Source: Sinohyriopsis cumingii (Eukaryota; Mollusca; Bivalvia; Unionida; Unionidae). Taken from it: a stretch of 64,000 nt of DNA. Below the pieces are notes generated by a model, which did no database searches, had not been told where the DNA came from, and worked only from the letters and a program-made list of their open reading frames with translations. Where the stretch lies: contig CM068827.1 in the NCBI GenBank assembly GCA_028554795.2, positions 69,617,809 through 69,681,808 on the forward strand. Direction: 5' to 3'. The position numbers and the translations under genes were made by a program. Of the stretch, positions 17,761-29,534 are shown in pieces; the stretch's first letter is position 1; every line of letters begins with the position of its first letter.

Positions 17761-20595
17761 AAGAACACAGAAACACTATTGTTTAATCTCACAAGTTTGG
17801 GGCCAAAAATATGTGAGGAAAATAATGAATTTGATTGAGTTTCAATTAAAGAATACATTGAACATAATTTGCATCCAACACAAGTATAATGTGTGAGACA
17901 GTATTCTTAAAAATAATGAATCTATATTTCGGTCAATCTTTCCAATTCATAACTTGTTTGGTTTGAACAGCTTGGTACAAAAGCAACGTCAAGTAAGCAT
18001 TTTTCTAATATTTATTTTTGTCAATATATGGTTATGAAAAATGTTTACGTTTCTTGTGAAAGAAATTTTATTCACACTGCCTAAATCCATTTTGTGATAG
18101 TTTTAAAATTGACAAACTACCATCTAACGTCTTCCTACAATCATAGTCTGTCTAACAGATTTATTGCACAGAACAATTTCAATGATGTTTTAGCTGAATA
18201 TATAATAATCCTTCCCTATAAGCCTTGAAAGGTGGAGTGAATTGGATTTCGGTCATGAAGCTGATAGTCCGATGTTATAGCATTTAATTTATGAGATTAA
18301 GGTACGTACACGTCTCTGATCGTTAGAACTAATAGACGGACGTTGTAGCGACTGTTTAATCACACGATATATTGTGCATTTTTCATCCGATTAAATTATA
18401 TTTGTCCTAACTACTCCCTTTTATCTGATAGTCATTGTGTTTCCATTTACAACCATCTCACATTAACATAACAGACCTAATGCTTTGGTTGTTAACTGAA
18501 ATATTCCCAAAATTGATTTTCATTTTGGAACTATATTTTAGTAGTATTTATTTTGTTTTCAACCGACATTAGCTATATACGTGTTGTTCGTGCTTTGAAA
18601 CTGCTTTGATGGGATGCGTCTAAAATGAATCTCTTTGTGGGGCTCTTAACGGGTCCTACGTGCCCATGATGAATCTCTTTGTGTGGCTCTTAACGGGTCC
18701 TACAGCTACATAGGTATTAAAGTTTGTAACTTTCACGAGACAGCTGCATGTGCTCTACTAATTTTAGTACCTCTCCGATATCGCTAAGTACTTCGCCACC
18801 GTACGCCTCAGTTTGATACAAACAAATTTAACACTTGTCATCGAGGGTGTGGAAAATTTTATCTGGGCTCGAGAAATCAAGTCGCCATTATTATACACCT
18901 ATAGTTAAATAAAGGACGTTTTATGAAAAATATTATGCTTAATGTGGAGGGAAAAGTTTAATCTGCAACTGGAAAGCGTACAAAGCTAGATTTGCGGGTG
19001 TGAAGATGGAATTTGTTAATATATAGAGTCAAAGATAATCTTCAAGTGTCAACTCAAAACTAAGGGGAGGGCGCGTCAATGTTTCTGTTTCTATTCGCTG
19101 CTTGACCGAGACGTACTGCAGTCTAAGTTCCTGAAACAAGTCAAACCCAATGGCAGTTTTCGTGTAACGTATATGATCTTACGAAAGAATTGGATAGCAG
19201 AAGAAATGTATCGCTGGATGAGAGGAAAATAGTGAAATGTCGTTGATGAACAAATCAGAAAGAAGATCAGCCCAGTCTACTTTTTATTTTAAAAAACTCC
19301 ATCCTGGCATTCATTACTGGCAAGTGTAGATCTGATACTATTTTAAACCGAATATCGTGAAAACCACTATTCTGTCAAATATTGTGGATTAAATGTTTAA
19401 AAACAATTTTGGTGTTTTGGGCTTGAAACCTTTTTTTTCTTGTTTGACCGTTTTAAGTAATAGAAATGGGGTCATTAAATAGTGTCAGCATGTCTTATAT
19501 TTCAATATATAGCCATAAATAATTCACATATCGGTTATATGCATCATTTTCAGAAATTCAGTTTGTTAAAAGAGTTTACCAGTTTTGTGTTTGACAAGTC
19601 CGAACGCAATAATTTTCTACGTTTGCTGAATTTATTGGTCACTTGTAACAGTATGCATCCGTATAAACTATGACATTTTGTACCGACTCTGTCTATTCAG
19701 TGAGTTGCACGTGTAACTTATAGCATGTGTTGTGAAGTTCATTTTGAGCATTCATTGTACACGAACATGCTTTCTTTCGATTGCATGGACCTAGGTTCAC
19801 ATCTGGCAAACGGTCATCGTATTTGGAGCGACTTTTAACTTGCCAAAATTAAAATACATTTTGCTAGTCTAGTATTTGTATAATCTATTGATTATAAATA
19901 TGAATATATGATGTGTGTGTGCGTGTATTTTGTCAAGAGACAAAATTGGCTGAATAAGAATAAAGGAATACTTAACTCACCATCATTAAGAGCGATGAAA
20001 CGTACATAGAATTATCAATTATGTTTTTTTCCCCGCTGCAGACTCAATTTGTGCTGTAACGTCGGGTTCATGCATCAATGAAAGCAACAAAACTGACCAT
20101 AAATTTTTCATAATTACATTTATGTTAGCTTACTTTGACATCATGTCTTACTTGGTTAATTTTAAACATACATTTTTTTTATTAATATGTCTTCGAAAAA
20201 TGTACATGTATCATAAAAATGGATGTGTACGGGGACAATTTTAAGTAATTACGTCACATCATAAAAATTGATAAGTAAAGCCCCCTTTACGTACATACAA
20301 ATTTACAAAACGCTCTTTAAATAAAACAAATGCAGCTATCCCTATTTTTTAAAATAACAATCAACCAATATGAGAATCTATTTGACGGCAATAATGATTA
20401 TATTGTTGGTAAACTTTACATACAGTTTATGGTTTGTTATTTTTATGTCAGCATGCTAACATACTATTTTCTACGAATCTGGTTGGTCAAAATGTTCCCA
20501 TGACCTTTGTGCATTATTAATTGAATGTGACCGTGAGAAGTTTTTCTTGTCTCACTTCTGGCGCCAATTTGCTTTACTATTGCTATCAATAATAT
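17761..20595. other. Host intergenic DNA; one short tandem duplication
   Basis: The only structure seen is a 44-bp direct duplication (about 18627-18712) containing GGCTCTTAACGGGTCCTAC twice. No gene was recognised. Confidence 0.5.
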
Positions 20596-20625
20596 GGGTG
20601 TTAATAGACATTGGGAAACACACAA

Positions 20626-20675
<50 letters not shown>

Positions 20676-20902
20676 ATATGATTTAGATTTTTTGGATTTT
20701 TTACGTAGCTTTAAAAAAATTTAAGTCATATCACTACGATGTCTGAGGTAGGCGGCTTATAGTGATGTCTAGCACTGGGGCATCATCCTGCAGACATGTA
20801 GCATCATGTTCCACCTAGTCATATTATCCTCACACCAGGACAACCAGTCCCAGCAATAACCTCTTAATGGGGGTTAATCAACGTTGGGAAACCCCACAAC
20901 AG
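20596..20902 (-). repeat. Truncated SINE, copy d, with flanking direct repeats
   Basis: The SINE body and (CA)n tail (shown as TG, 20629-20674) are present, but the tRNA head is missing beyond about 20869. The insertion is bracketed by imperfect direct repeats of about 33 bp, 20596-20628 and 20869-20902. Both contain TTGGGAAAC and end in CACAACAG, and look like an old target duplication. Confidence 0.75.
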
Positions 20903-20939
20903 ACCACTGCCATACAAAAATCGAAGTGTTAGTTATCAT

Positions 20940-21135
20940 TTGTACTTGCTTATAAGTCGTCAAACTGCAAACAACAAAGATCCAGTCCTGCCGTAGTAGA
21001 TCAGGGTCTATCACGCTTTGTTCAAATGATTACTCCTAACAAACTGCACAAAACCAGATCTGCCTGCGCATTACGCTACGGCAGATCTGGGTATGTGCAG
21101 TTTGCAGTTGGTCTCGTCTTATAAGCGAGTACTTA
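20940..21135. mobile_element. Foldback/MITE with about 55-bp inverted arms
   Basis: GTACTTGCTTATAAG followed by AAACTGCAAAC at the left mirrors CTTATAAGCGAGTAC preceded by GTTTGCAGTT at the right. A nested inner inverted pair (AAACTGCAC with CCAGATCTGCC against GGCAGATCTGGG with GTGCAGTTT) strengthens the hairpin. No target duplication could be fixed. Confidence 0.65.
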
Positions 21136-24100
21136 CAGAATGAAGGTTGACAAATGGATCATTTATCTTACTTAGAATTCTCCGAATGCCAAATAGAAAA
21201 CTGGAACACGACTAAATGATTGCATAATAAACGGAAAACGTGAAGTACCGAGAAGTACCATTACACTGTGCAACACTAATATACAGAAGACTACTGTAAA
21301 GCACATTGTCACCTTTGTATATCTACTACCATGCGGTCTGGATCTTTGACCCCATCCCCAGTATAAGCATGGTTTAAATGTCAACCGATAGCAGTAATAA
21401 ACTAGCCTCAATAATGAATAGAATGTCGACAAATGCTTGTCTTTCAACAGACAACAAGTCATCTAAACACATCGTTTTTCGAAATCAAACAAAGCAAAAA
21501 TCCAGTCACAAAAATATTCAGTCTGGGAATATGAATTCCATGAGAGCAACATGAATGGAACTGGTCACCGACTTATATCTTCTACATCAACACCGCTAGA
21601 TTAAGTATGACTTTCGGCACCAAGAAATTATTTAAATATCCAGCAACCCTAACGATATCCTTGGTGGAATCGACACACTTTTCGGGGGGAAATTCGTAAA
21701 CAGCTTAAGTGAAATCCTTGTATATGGTGCCATAACTACTCCAATTGACCTGACTTAGTGGGCTTGGTGACATCACAAAGGAATTTCCATCGGGGATCAA
21801 GTGTTGAATAATTATGTTGTCCGTGTCAAGTTTTACGTTAATTGGAAGCTCATTTTCTCTTTGAATTGTAATCTGGTAAAAAGTAAAGAAGAAACTGCCA
21901 AATGTTATTAGTTTTAGAATTATATAATATCGCTTCAGCTCGAGTTTGGGACTTTTTTAAGAGCAATAACGCGCAACTTAGTTTCAATGTAATAAAATAT
22001 GTTTATATACATTTTATTAAATATAAAACGTTTATATCGAGTATTTCTTTATTCATTTTCTTTTATTTCTTTTTTGTTTGTTTGTTTGTTTACTTGTTTT
22101 GGAGGGGTTATACACATGCTGTTTTATTGATTTCCTTCTAATTGTGCAACGAGCCACCAAGAACGCACCAATATTTATATTCAGCATATGTCATAATAAT
22201 CTTAGGTTACATCTTTTATATCATATTACATTTTGCATAACTAACACAAAGTCCATAACTTTATGTATTGTATGGTACAATAGTTTTTTTTTCTTCAATC
22301 TAGCTCTCTATGGCAACAGTCAGTAATATAAGTAAACATTCAATTTAATGGCGAAAATAAATGTGTCAAATTTATTTTAGTTACGGTTCCACTTACCATG
22401 GAATCTCAAATTTCGCAGAGGATTTGCGATGAGTTCTTTATTTCCGCATAACAAATGTCTTTTCAGCATCGTGACGATAGTCACAAGTGTTAAGAATATT
22501 GAATACATTAAATGCAATCACTGCTTGAATGAATCAAAGAGAAGGAGGAGGATGTTAATGTCTAATGGACACAGTAGCGTAATAACGATGGTAGTTAATG
22601 CAGACAATGGTCCTGTTATCTAGGCTTTAACCCAGCTGCTGGTTGTTGATGAAGGGTGTCGGTATGATATGGTAACAATATATTGCCAATTTTCCCAGAA
22701 AATTAACACTAGAATTTTATCTGCAAAGTACGAAGCAAGGAAAATACCGTTGATACAAGAACGTTTTGTTCTTTTGACTGTCAAGAAGTTAGGATCACAC
22801 GGGTAATCTACTTGGTTGTCATTCTATCGCGCAGATTAATAGACTTTCATCCCTCTTTTCCCATCTTCTAAACTCCAGCCAGAGGTCAAGGCTTGTTTCA
22901 GGGCATTGAGAGCTATATGAGCTTGAATGCCGGTCGTGGAAATGCAGCATCCCTGTCGCAGTTTGATGTCTCTGGCTCCATCCACTGGTGCGGTATTTAC
23001 CCTACGTTCTTGACTACACTGAATTTACGTGTATCCTGGTATTACTCGTGTCAGTTTCGACTGGTTATTGTTTAACTACAATCATCAACTTAAGCTATCG
23101 TGGAAATCCTTGAATCAAATGATTAACATAAATGCTTATGCTCAACAATCGTACATATAAATATCATACGCCAGAGATTAATGTAACACTCAAGTTAGTT
23201 CTTGCACGAGGTATAACTGTATAGTATGGGTTTGTTTCTGCCCTTAACTTTGGCCAAATAATAGCTTCGTTTCAGATAGTATCAATAGATTGTAGAATTT
23301 AAATTCCATAATGGTAAAAATAAACTGTAATAACGGACTTCGGATATTTCTTGCAATTGCTACTCTGTTCGCAGAGAGAAAAGTGGGTAAGTACTTACCT
23401 GGATTTAAGAAGTGCCCATAACAAAGATCTCTTACTAGAGAGCATCGGCTCCAATTCTGCAACAAATTTGAAGTTCTTCATTGTCATCGAAGCCTTATCT
23501 ATTTTCAAGCATATACGATGTATACCAATTCGTAACAAATTTCACTAAGGAATTGTCCTTTATCTTCGGATGATTGAGTCGCGATGCGCAGAGGAACAGT
23601 TTATTTGGGAGTAAGATCTTACGAAATCAATATATAAAGGAACACAAGTTTCTTTTTTCATTGATGTTGTTTTCTTGTCATTTTTGGGTCCCATGAACAA
23701 GAAGGTTATTAATGTTCATGCTATTTGTTTATTCAGATTATACATGGCAGCTTTTTATCCAAATGCCTCTTACAAATTGCATTTCAACAGTACCAGAAGA
23801 AGAAAAAAAAACATTTTTCTTGCGCTGTCTAGTGGCAGTACACGTTCTTCCCTGTTATGTCTTTCTAAATCCCATTTGAATATGAATATAAACAAGTTGT
23901 ACCATATCGATCGCAAATGAAAATGTTATGCATTAAAACTACTCAAAACCGGATTCATCTATGAGTATTGTGAGAATGCATTCTTTAGCTAATGTCCTGT
24001 TGATAATGGTGTGACCAACATGACCATTCATATTAACGATGTGAGATTTCTTTACTTAACTGTACTCAGCAAATAGTGTATATGACCAATAACCATGATA

Positions 24101-27100
24101 GAGTAGGCGTTTACTTATATTGGTTTTCCATTTGAGATATTATGGGCAAAGGTTAGGGACACATGCCCCCCCCCCCCCACCTATGAACTAGTGACTTTGC
24201 GATGTGATCCCTATTCAAATATCACGTGCAGACTGAGTACCAGTTATTTGTATTGCTTAAAATGTTTTCTATTGTAATTTGTGTTTATCGTAATTGTGAA
24301 CAACTAACAATCGGTCAATGTTTCTGTTTTGTTTCAGTTTATTTTTTTCGGTAGGGTGCGGGTTAGGGTGGGATGTTTGTTTGCTTTTTAGCGCTTGTTT
24401 ACCTTAACACTCGGGAAAGTCTTTAAACCTTCAAACAAATAGTTTCCATCTACTCCGTTATGTGAACATACACTGTAAACCGTATATGGCCACCGATTAT
24501 CTTTTTGGAATGTGTACCGATAAGCACATTACCTCAATGACAAAAGATCTGCACTGGAGTATGGATAACAGTGTCAAACAATCTAAACATAGACTATTTT
24601 TAGTGCAAGCATATATGTATTGTAAATCCTATAATACCGACTTGGCTATACGTTAATTCAGTTTTCAGGCGACAATCAATTTCAATTGAAATGGGCTCTT
24701 TGAGATCTGATGAAGATTTATGTACATGCAGACAAAGATAAATATGACCCACAAAAAATTCCGGCACTGTTTAAGACGCAACACTAAAGCATCTATCCAT
24801 ATTATGTCCTAAGACTTTGACTTCAACAAATATAGATCAGGCACAAGAGTTGAATTGGCTCAAATGCGACGAAAATATCTAAAACTTAATCAAACTTTTT
24901 TTTTTCTTCTCGGGTATAGATCCCTATTGATGTGTCAGTCGCTTACGTGTCTCTTATTATTTGATTGTAGCATAAAATGTTATTGCTGGAGGTTAGACAG
25001 TGTAATTGAAATATCATGGCCAGTTGTGGTACAATATTAAATACAATATTCTAAACAAAAGTTTAAGAAAGATGCACAGAAACGCTTTCGTTGAAATTAA
25101 TAGCACTTTACTTTGGGATCGCATTTAAATGAATTATTACGCACAAAAATAATGTAACAATATTAACTATAACAAGATGCCCATATTTATCAAACTAAAT
25201 GCAGAATTCGTTACGTTATTAAAGTATATATATTGAGTATGGGGTAGCTAGCTAAATATGTTGTGTGTACATACAAAAAGTTCTATTAAACATCTAAAAT
25301 GTCGATTGATGATAGAAAATATAAAATACTTAAAGCTTAAAATACACTTTTAGGTATTTACAACCATTATTCATAACAAATCGCTAAGCTACACACTGAC
25401 TGGTGAAATGTTTGTTTATTTATCTATCTACCTACCTATATAAAGATAACTGGTGGGTCTAGCTTGCCTAACACATTTATTAGTTATTTCCCCCCAAACT
25501 GTTATTTTACATTATTGCTGACTTGGCTTTACCAACTATTCCTACATCGGGCATCAATCAACCACCATTATCTTTTAAGAAATGATAATTAATTAGTGTT
25601 CTGTGCATCCATTTACAGCTAGTGACATGTTCTAAATCTTTAGAACCCATTAACCCATGTTGGATTGCCAAGGACTAATCAGCCTCTGTAACTACATTTC
25701 TCCTTAAGGAATCAGATGAAACATAGAAATCGTATCTTTTATCTGTTCAAGCGCATTGAACAGGACATTACCCACTAAGAAAGAAAGTGCGTTCTTAAAC
25801 CAGGATTTAACGTCTTAAATAATCTATGCATTTATATAACTTAGTTCAGTTCAGCTGGAACAAAGGGATCAGTTTTGATGAAAAGAGATTGATAGTTACT
25901 AGCATCTATCTAACGAGGAAAGTGTTTTGACTAACTATTATTTCCCTTGTGAAAATGGCTTTAAAAACACAGCAATAGAAACAAAGTAAATGTAACCTTG
26001 GAGCTCTTAGTTGGAGCCGTGGTATCACATCTGATAAACTATCGGACTCTTCATCCAGTGGTAGCGTGATCGATGCCCACACAGGCTGCCTCAGTTCGTT
26101 TTTAGAGATACCACTTTGTTCCAATGACCTTGTCACACGCCTGTTCCGGTGTTATTTCTAATACCGGCGGAAGATGGACAAAATTTAAATTTAAATATCT
26201 CCGAGCCGCCCGCCAGCGATGCTGACGATCTAGGTATATAAATACTTAAGGTAGGAAGTATAACAATTTAATAAAATATAACAAATGTATTCAATAATTC
26301 CCGTGACGATTTCTCCAACTCAGCTCATTCAGACTATTACAATCAATGACCTATTACAAGTTGTCAAATGTCATCAAATAAATTGAATGGTCTTAAAAGA
26401 GAGAGTGTTTACTTTCCGACGGTTGACCAAGTTACTCATCTGTCACTTATCCTGCCTTTTGTACTCCGTAACCCTTGCTACTGTGCTCTCCTGTCACTTC
26501 CGGTACTCAGTCACGTGCTCCTTCCGGCACTGCACCTCAGCCTTTGACGTCACTATGGCGTCTTCCTCGCGCTCTTGCACCTTTTCCCACGTTCCCGCTC
26601 TTTGGGCGTCAAGCCTCCACTTTCACCCGGACAGCTTCCTTAAAAATCCTTCGTTAACAGAGACCAACCTCGAATTCTACGATTTCTTCTCCCTTCATAC
26701 GAATGGCATGTTTTCCATTCGGAGCACAATCTAAACTTTCTGTGATCTGCCTTAGCTAGGTTCACCACGTACTAATTTCAAAATGAATTTAGTCCGAAAT
26801 AATGGCTTGCTTGCGTAGAAAATCCGCCCTAAATTTGAGTATCTGAGTTTTGATTGGATACGGTCTGGTCTCTTTGAAACTGTCTTGAAACCAAATCTTT
26901 ATCTTGCTGGACACCCTGTTTCTCATTTTCCCTCAGTCTGAATTTCTTTCATGCCAGTAGGGAGTCACGGGGGATCTACAACAACCTTCTTCGCTATGTA
27001 CACATTCTCTTTGATTACCGTCTAACAAAGAGACTAGTCAAATTAACTATAAAAGAGATTTTTTTATACATGGAAGCATCGGCAAAGTTTCCCACAACGT

Positions 27101-27290
27101 GACAGTCCTTTGTTCATTTTATTTCTATTGTTTGCGTTTAAAAAACTTGTTGCTTTTTGCTTTTTTTCTGTTACTTAGTTTGTGACCATTTAGTTGTAAC
27201 ATTGTCATTACATCAATATATAATGGTCACTTGGAGAAACAAACAAAATGCAATTATTTACATATTAAGTGAAGGTCGAAATGAGAATTG
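21136..27290. other. Host intergenic DNA, no gene seen
   Basis: Mostly AT-rich. A poly-C run lies at about 24169-24179. A more GC-rich patch at about 26440-26640 holds an open plus-strand frame of 115 codons. Its translation is Ser/Cys/Leu-rich without any domain I recognise, so it is not called as a gene. Confidence 0.45.
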
Positions 27291-27312
27291 TTACTACTAC
27301 TACTAATACTAC

Positions 27313-27377
<65 letters not shown>

Positions 27378-27473
27378 TAATAATAATAATAAAATCATTA
27401 ATAATAATAATAATAATGATAATAATAATGACGATGATGATGATGATAATGATAATAATAATAATAAGATGAT
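27291..27473. repeat. (AAT)n/(GAT)n microsatellite at the Polinton insertion site
   Basis: Long AAT repeats pass into GAT/GATGAT-rich units just before the element. Similar GAT-rich sequence resumes after the element at 50376-50409, so the Polinton lies inside a trinucleotide microsatellite. Confidence 0.92.
27468..27473. repeat. Left copy of the 6-bp target site duplication (GATGAT)
   Basis: GATGAT lies immediately outside the left terminus and again at 50376-50381 immediately outside the right terminus. Six bp is the established duplication length for Polintons. Because the flank is GAT-rich, part of the match could be chance. Confidence 0.75.
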
Positions 27474-27822
27474 AGTAGTAAGGTGGGGCACTAGAGCCTC
27501 AATGGGAATTAGCATTACAGAGACCCCTGGGCAAATATAGCCTCAATGGAAATTTAACATGGAGAAAAATCGTGGGCAAATATAGCCTCAAGGGGAATTT
27601 AACATGGGAAATAGTCTTGGGCCACTATAGCCTCAAGGGAATTGAATATGGGAAAAAAGTCTTGGGCCACTATAGCCTCAAGGGAATTGAACATGGGATT
27701 TTTTTTTATTTTTTTTTTTAAATTTTTTAAAATTTAAATTTAAATTTAAAAAAGGGGTAGGCAATTGAAAGGCTATCTCTTTTCGAGAAATATGGCTGGC
27801 CCTGAAAAGGGCCTTTGGGTTT
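27474..27822 (+). repeat. Left terminal inverted repeat of the Polinton
   Basis: It matches the reverse complement of 50026-50375 almost throughout and ends at the shared GGGCCTTTGGGTTT. It contains five sub-terminal units of about 45 bp starting near 27485, 27529, 27574, 27619 and 27664, each with a GGGCNNNTATAGCCTCAA-like core. A T/A-rich stretch follows, then the histone-type stem-loop. Confidence 0.93.
27798..27813 (-). terminator. Histone-type 3' stem-loop 1
   Basis: On the minus strand CCCAAA precedes GGCCCTTTTCAGGGCC (6-bp stem, TTTC loop). AGCCA follows, and about 15 nt later the purine box GAAAAGAGA. It lies 28 nt after the stop codon of the coiled-coil gene at 27842-28234. This matches the metazoan replication-dependent histone mRNA end (SLBP hairpin plus U7 downstream element). 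Confidence 0.88.
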
Positions 27823-27841
27823 TCTTCTTCTTCTTCTGCTT

Positions 27842-28234
27842 CTAATTTCTTCTTTTTCTCCACCAAGTTCTTATTTTATCTCCTACACTCTTTCTCTTCT
27901 TCTCTTTCTTTTTTTTCTCCTGCTCTTCTTTCTTCTTCTCCTCTTCCTCCTCTTCTTTCTTCCTCTTCTCATTTTCTTCTTCTTTTTCAAGTTTTTCGTT
28001 CCATTTGCTTATTCTTATTCTTTCCTCTTCATCCTCCTTCTCCTCCTTTATCTCTTTCATGACACCACTAATCTTGTCCTTTACCTTTTTTAAGTTATTA
28101 ATTTCCATCTTTACACGATGGGGACTATAGGAATAATGGTCTTCAACGAGTCTTATTAACATCTGTTCCATCATTCCTAAGTTGTCTAAAACGTCTTGCA
28201 ATGTTTGTGTTTTGTCCATTTGGTTAGAAGCCAT
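27842..28234 (-). CDS. Coiled-coil protein, tandem paralog 1 (130 aa)
   Basis: A first half with heptad-like hydrophobics (TLQDVLDNLGMMEQMLIRLV) leads into a highly charged E/K/R tail (about residues 58-125) that should form a long single helix or coiled coil. The function is unknown. The ATG at 28234 is chosen because it lies about 45 bp after a TATA-like ACTATAAG in the shared promoter module. The gene ends 28 nt before stem-loop 1 in the left terminal repeat, so it is the outermost left gene and is transcribed toward the terminus. Together with two similar genes to its right (28785-29027 and 29535-29861) it forms a tandem family with the same promoter and 3'-end architecture. The low-complexity tail makes homology by similarity alone unreliable. 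Confidence 0.75.
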   Translation of the reverse strand: MASNQMDKTQTLQDVLDNLGMMEQMLIRLVEDHYSYSPHRVKMEINNLKKVKDKISGVMKEIKEEKEDEEERIRISKWNEKLEKEEENEKRKKEEEEEEKKKEEQEKKKKEKKRKSVGDKIRTWWRKRRN

Positions 28235-28270
28235 CTTCTTTGTAGAATGGTTTGAACGACGAATACTGTG

Positions 28271-28390
28271 GGTTCTTATAGTGAAAGCGCGGACGTGAAA
28301 GAAAACATCCCCCTAGAACATAAAATTGATCTTACCTAGATCATGACCAAAGAAACAGCAACGCGCGGACGTGAAGGAAAACATCCCCCT
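28271..28390 (-). promoter_or_regulatory. Shared promoter module 1 (two boxes plus TATA)
   Basis: On the minus strand the box GGGATGTTTTC, CACGTCCGCGC is followed by TTTCACTATAAG, 40-50 bp before the ATG of paralog 1. A second copy of the box without TATA sits at 28362-28390. The same box precedes the other two paralogs (29080-29120 and 29912-29954), which supports a common regulator. Confidence 0.75.
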
Positions 28391-28609
28391 ACTTTTCTCA
28401 TTTCATATCATAAAACCCAAACTATACTCTCCACCTACTCTAAGAAACCCATAATCTACTATTCACACAAACTTACGTGAACAGTTACTAACACAAACAC
28501 ACAAACACATACACTCCCACTATTAATAAAGAGTTAGTGTTTATATTCACACTACTCTACCTACACACATTGGCAAATCGATCGTTATTTCTTTTCTAGA
28601 GTATTGGGT
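28391..28609. other. Spacer repeated in the next gene unit
   Basis: Non-coding AT-rich spacer with ACAAACACACAAACACATAC and an AGAGTTAGTGTTTAT block. Both recur at about 29340-29430 ahead of stem-loop 3, showing that the promoter-gene-hairpin unit was duplicated as a whole (about 877 bp between hairpins). Confidence 0.7.
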
Positions 28610-28625
28610 AGCCCTGAAAAGGGCT
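28610..28625 (-). terminator. Histone-type 3' stem-loop 2 (compensated stem)
   Basis: On the minus strand AGCCCTTTTCAGGGCT, then ACCCA and, after about 8 nt, AGAAAAGAAATA. The outer G-C pair of the usual hairpin is replaced by A-T on both sides, a compensatory change that keeps the 6-bp stem. It lies 160 nt after the stop of paralog 2, farther than for the other genes. Confidence 0.85.
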
Positions 28626-28784
28626 GTTTTTTCTTGGAACTTCATGGACACCTGGTTAATGGTGACACCTTCCAGGCCTGGCGCCACATACACATCTTGT
28701 CCCCCAGTTACTTTTTACCCTTTTGGGGGAGAGAGCAGAGGCAGGATATGTGGCTTCGGAATCCCAATTTTCGGTTTCTGGGAT

Positions 28785-29027
28785 TCAGAAATTTTTTCTT
28801 CTTCTCTCCTTTTCCTCCTCCTCTTCTTTGTATCTTCTCTCCTCCTCTTTGTATCTTCTTTCCTCTTCTTCTTTATATCTTCTCTCCTCTTCTTTATTTC
28901 TTCTTTCCTCCTCCTCTCTCATCCTTCCGTCTTCCACAATGGCTTCCGCGGCCAGTTCATTCAACAGGCGCCTGGCATATTCCAGATGCACATGAAGTTC
29001 CAACAGTTTAGACAGTCTCGTGTTCAT
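28785..29027 (-). CDS. Coiled-coil protein, tandem paralog 2 (80 aa)
   Basis: MNTRLSKLLELHVHLEYARR starts at an ATG about 55 bp downstream of a TATA-like ACTATAAATT. After about 35 residues the protein becomes repeats of the type EERRYKEEE, forming a charged helix. The N-terminal L/H/R-rich helix resembles that of paralog 3 (KLAKFNEAYVNLHRVRH). The function is unknown. The stop lies 160 nt before stem-loop 2. This long gap may mean the true C-terminus was lost by a frame change in the repetitive tail. Confidence 0.65.
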   Translation of the reverse strand: MNTRLSKLLELHVHLEYARRLLNELAAEAIVEDGRMREEEERRNKEEERRYKEEEERRYKEEERRYKEEEEEKERRRKNF

Positions 29028-29079
29028 TTTTGGTGTTGATCAATCAAGAAGGGTAGCTAGACTGCCCAGCGAGTTTCAA

Positions 29080-29120
29080 TTTATAGTGAAAGCGCGGACG
29101 TGAAGGAAAACATCCCCCTA
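29080..29120 (-). promoter_or_regulatory. Shared promoter module 2
   Basis: On the minus strand GGGGATGTTTTCCTTCACGT, then CCGCGCTTTCACTATAAA, the same box as modules 1 and 3. It lies 53-90 bp upstream of the ATG of paralog 2. A downstream-of-box element AAATTGATCTTACCTAGATC is also shared with module 1. Confidence 0.78.
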
Positions 29121-29486
29121 AGAAACATAAAATTGATCTTACCTAGATCATGACCAAAAGAAACAACGCGTGGACCTAAAAGAAACACTCACTCACTTTT
29201 TTTATGCTACCTATCACTATTTTAAAATTTTTTATAAATCACTTCAATAGACTATTTACATACGCAAAGCAATCCAATCTAACCCCAAATATACACCTCA
29301 AACACCAAAAAAAAAAGACATCATTTTAATCTACTATCCATACCAACTTACTTAAGCACTTACAAACACAAACACACAAACACATACCCTCACATTTAAA
29401 AAAAAAGAGTTAGTGTTTATTTTCACACTACTCTACCTACACACATTGGCGAATCGATCGTTATTTCTTTTCTAGAGTATTGGGGT

Positions 29487-29502
29487 AGCCCTGAAAAGGG
29501 CT
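29487..29502 (-). terminator. Histone-type 3' stem-loop 3 (compensated stem)
   Basis: On the minus strand AGCCCTTTTCAGGGCT, then ACCCCA and, about 8 nt on, AGAAAAGAAATA. It starts 32 nt after the stop of paralog 3 and has the same A-T closing pair as stem-loop 2. Confidence 0.86.
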
Positions 29503-29534
29503 GGGTTTTTTTTGTTTGCTATGGCATTCTTTTT

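Noticed and set aside
26387-26734. 115-codon open frame in a GC-richer patch
   Set aside because: No domain, no second supporting feature, and a Ser/Cys-rich composition that follows from the local base composition.
28604-29039. Plus-strand open frames opposite coiled-coil paralog 2
   Set aside because: They are reverse-strand shadows of E/K/R-rich coding sequence (Ser/Leu/Phe-rich). The hairpin and promoter orientation supports the minus strand.
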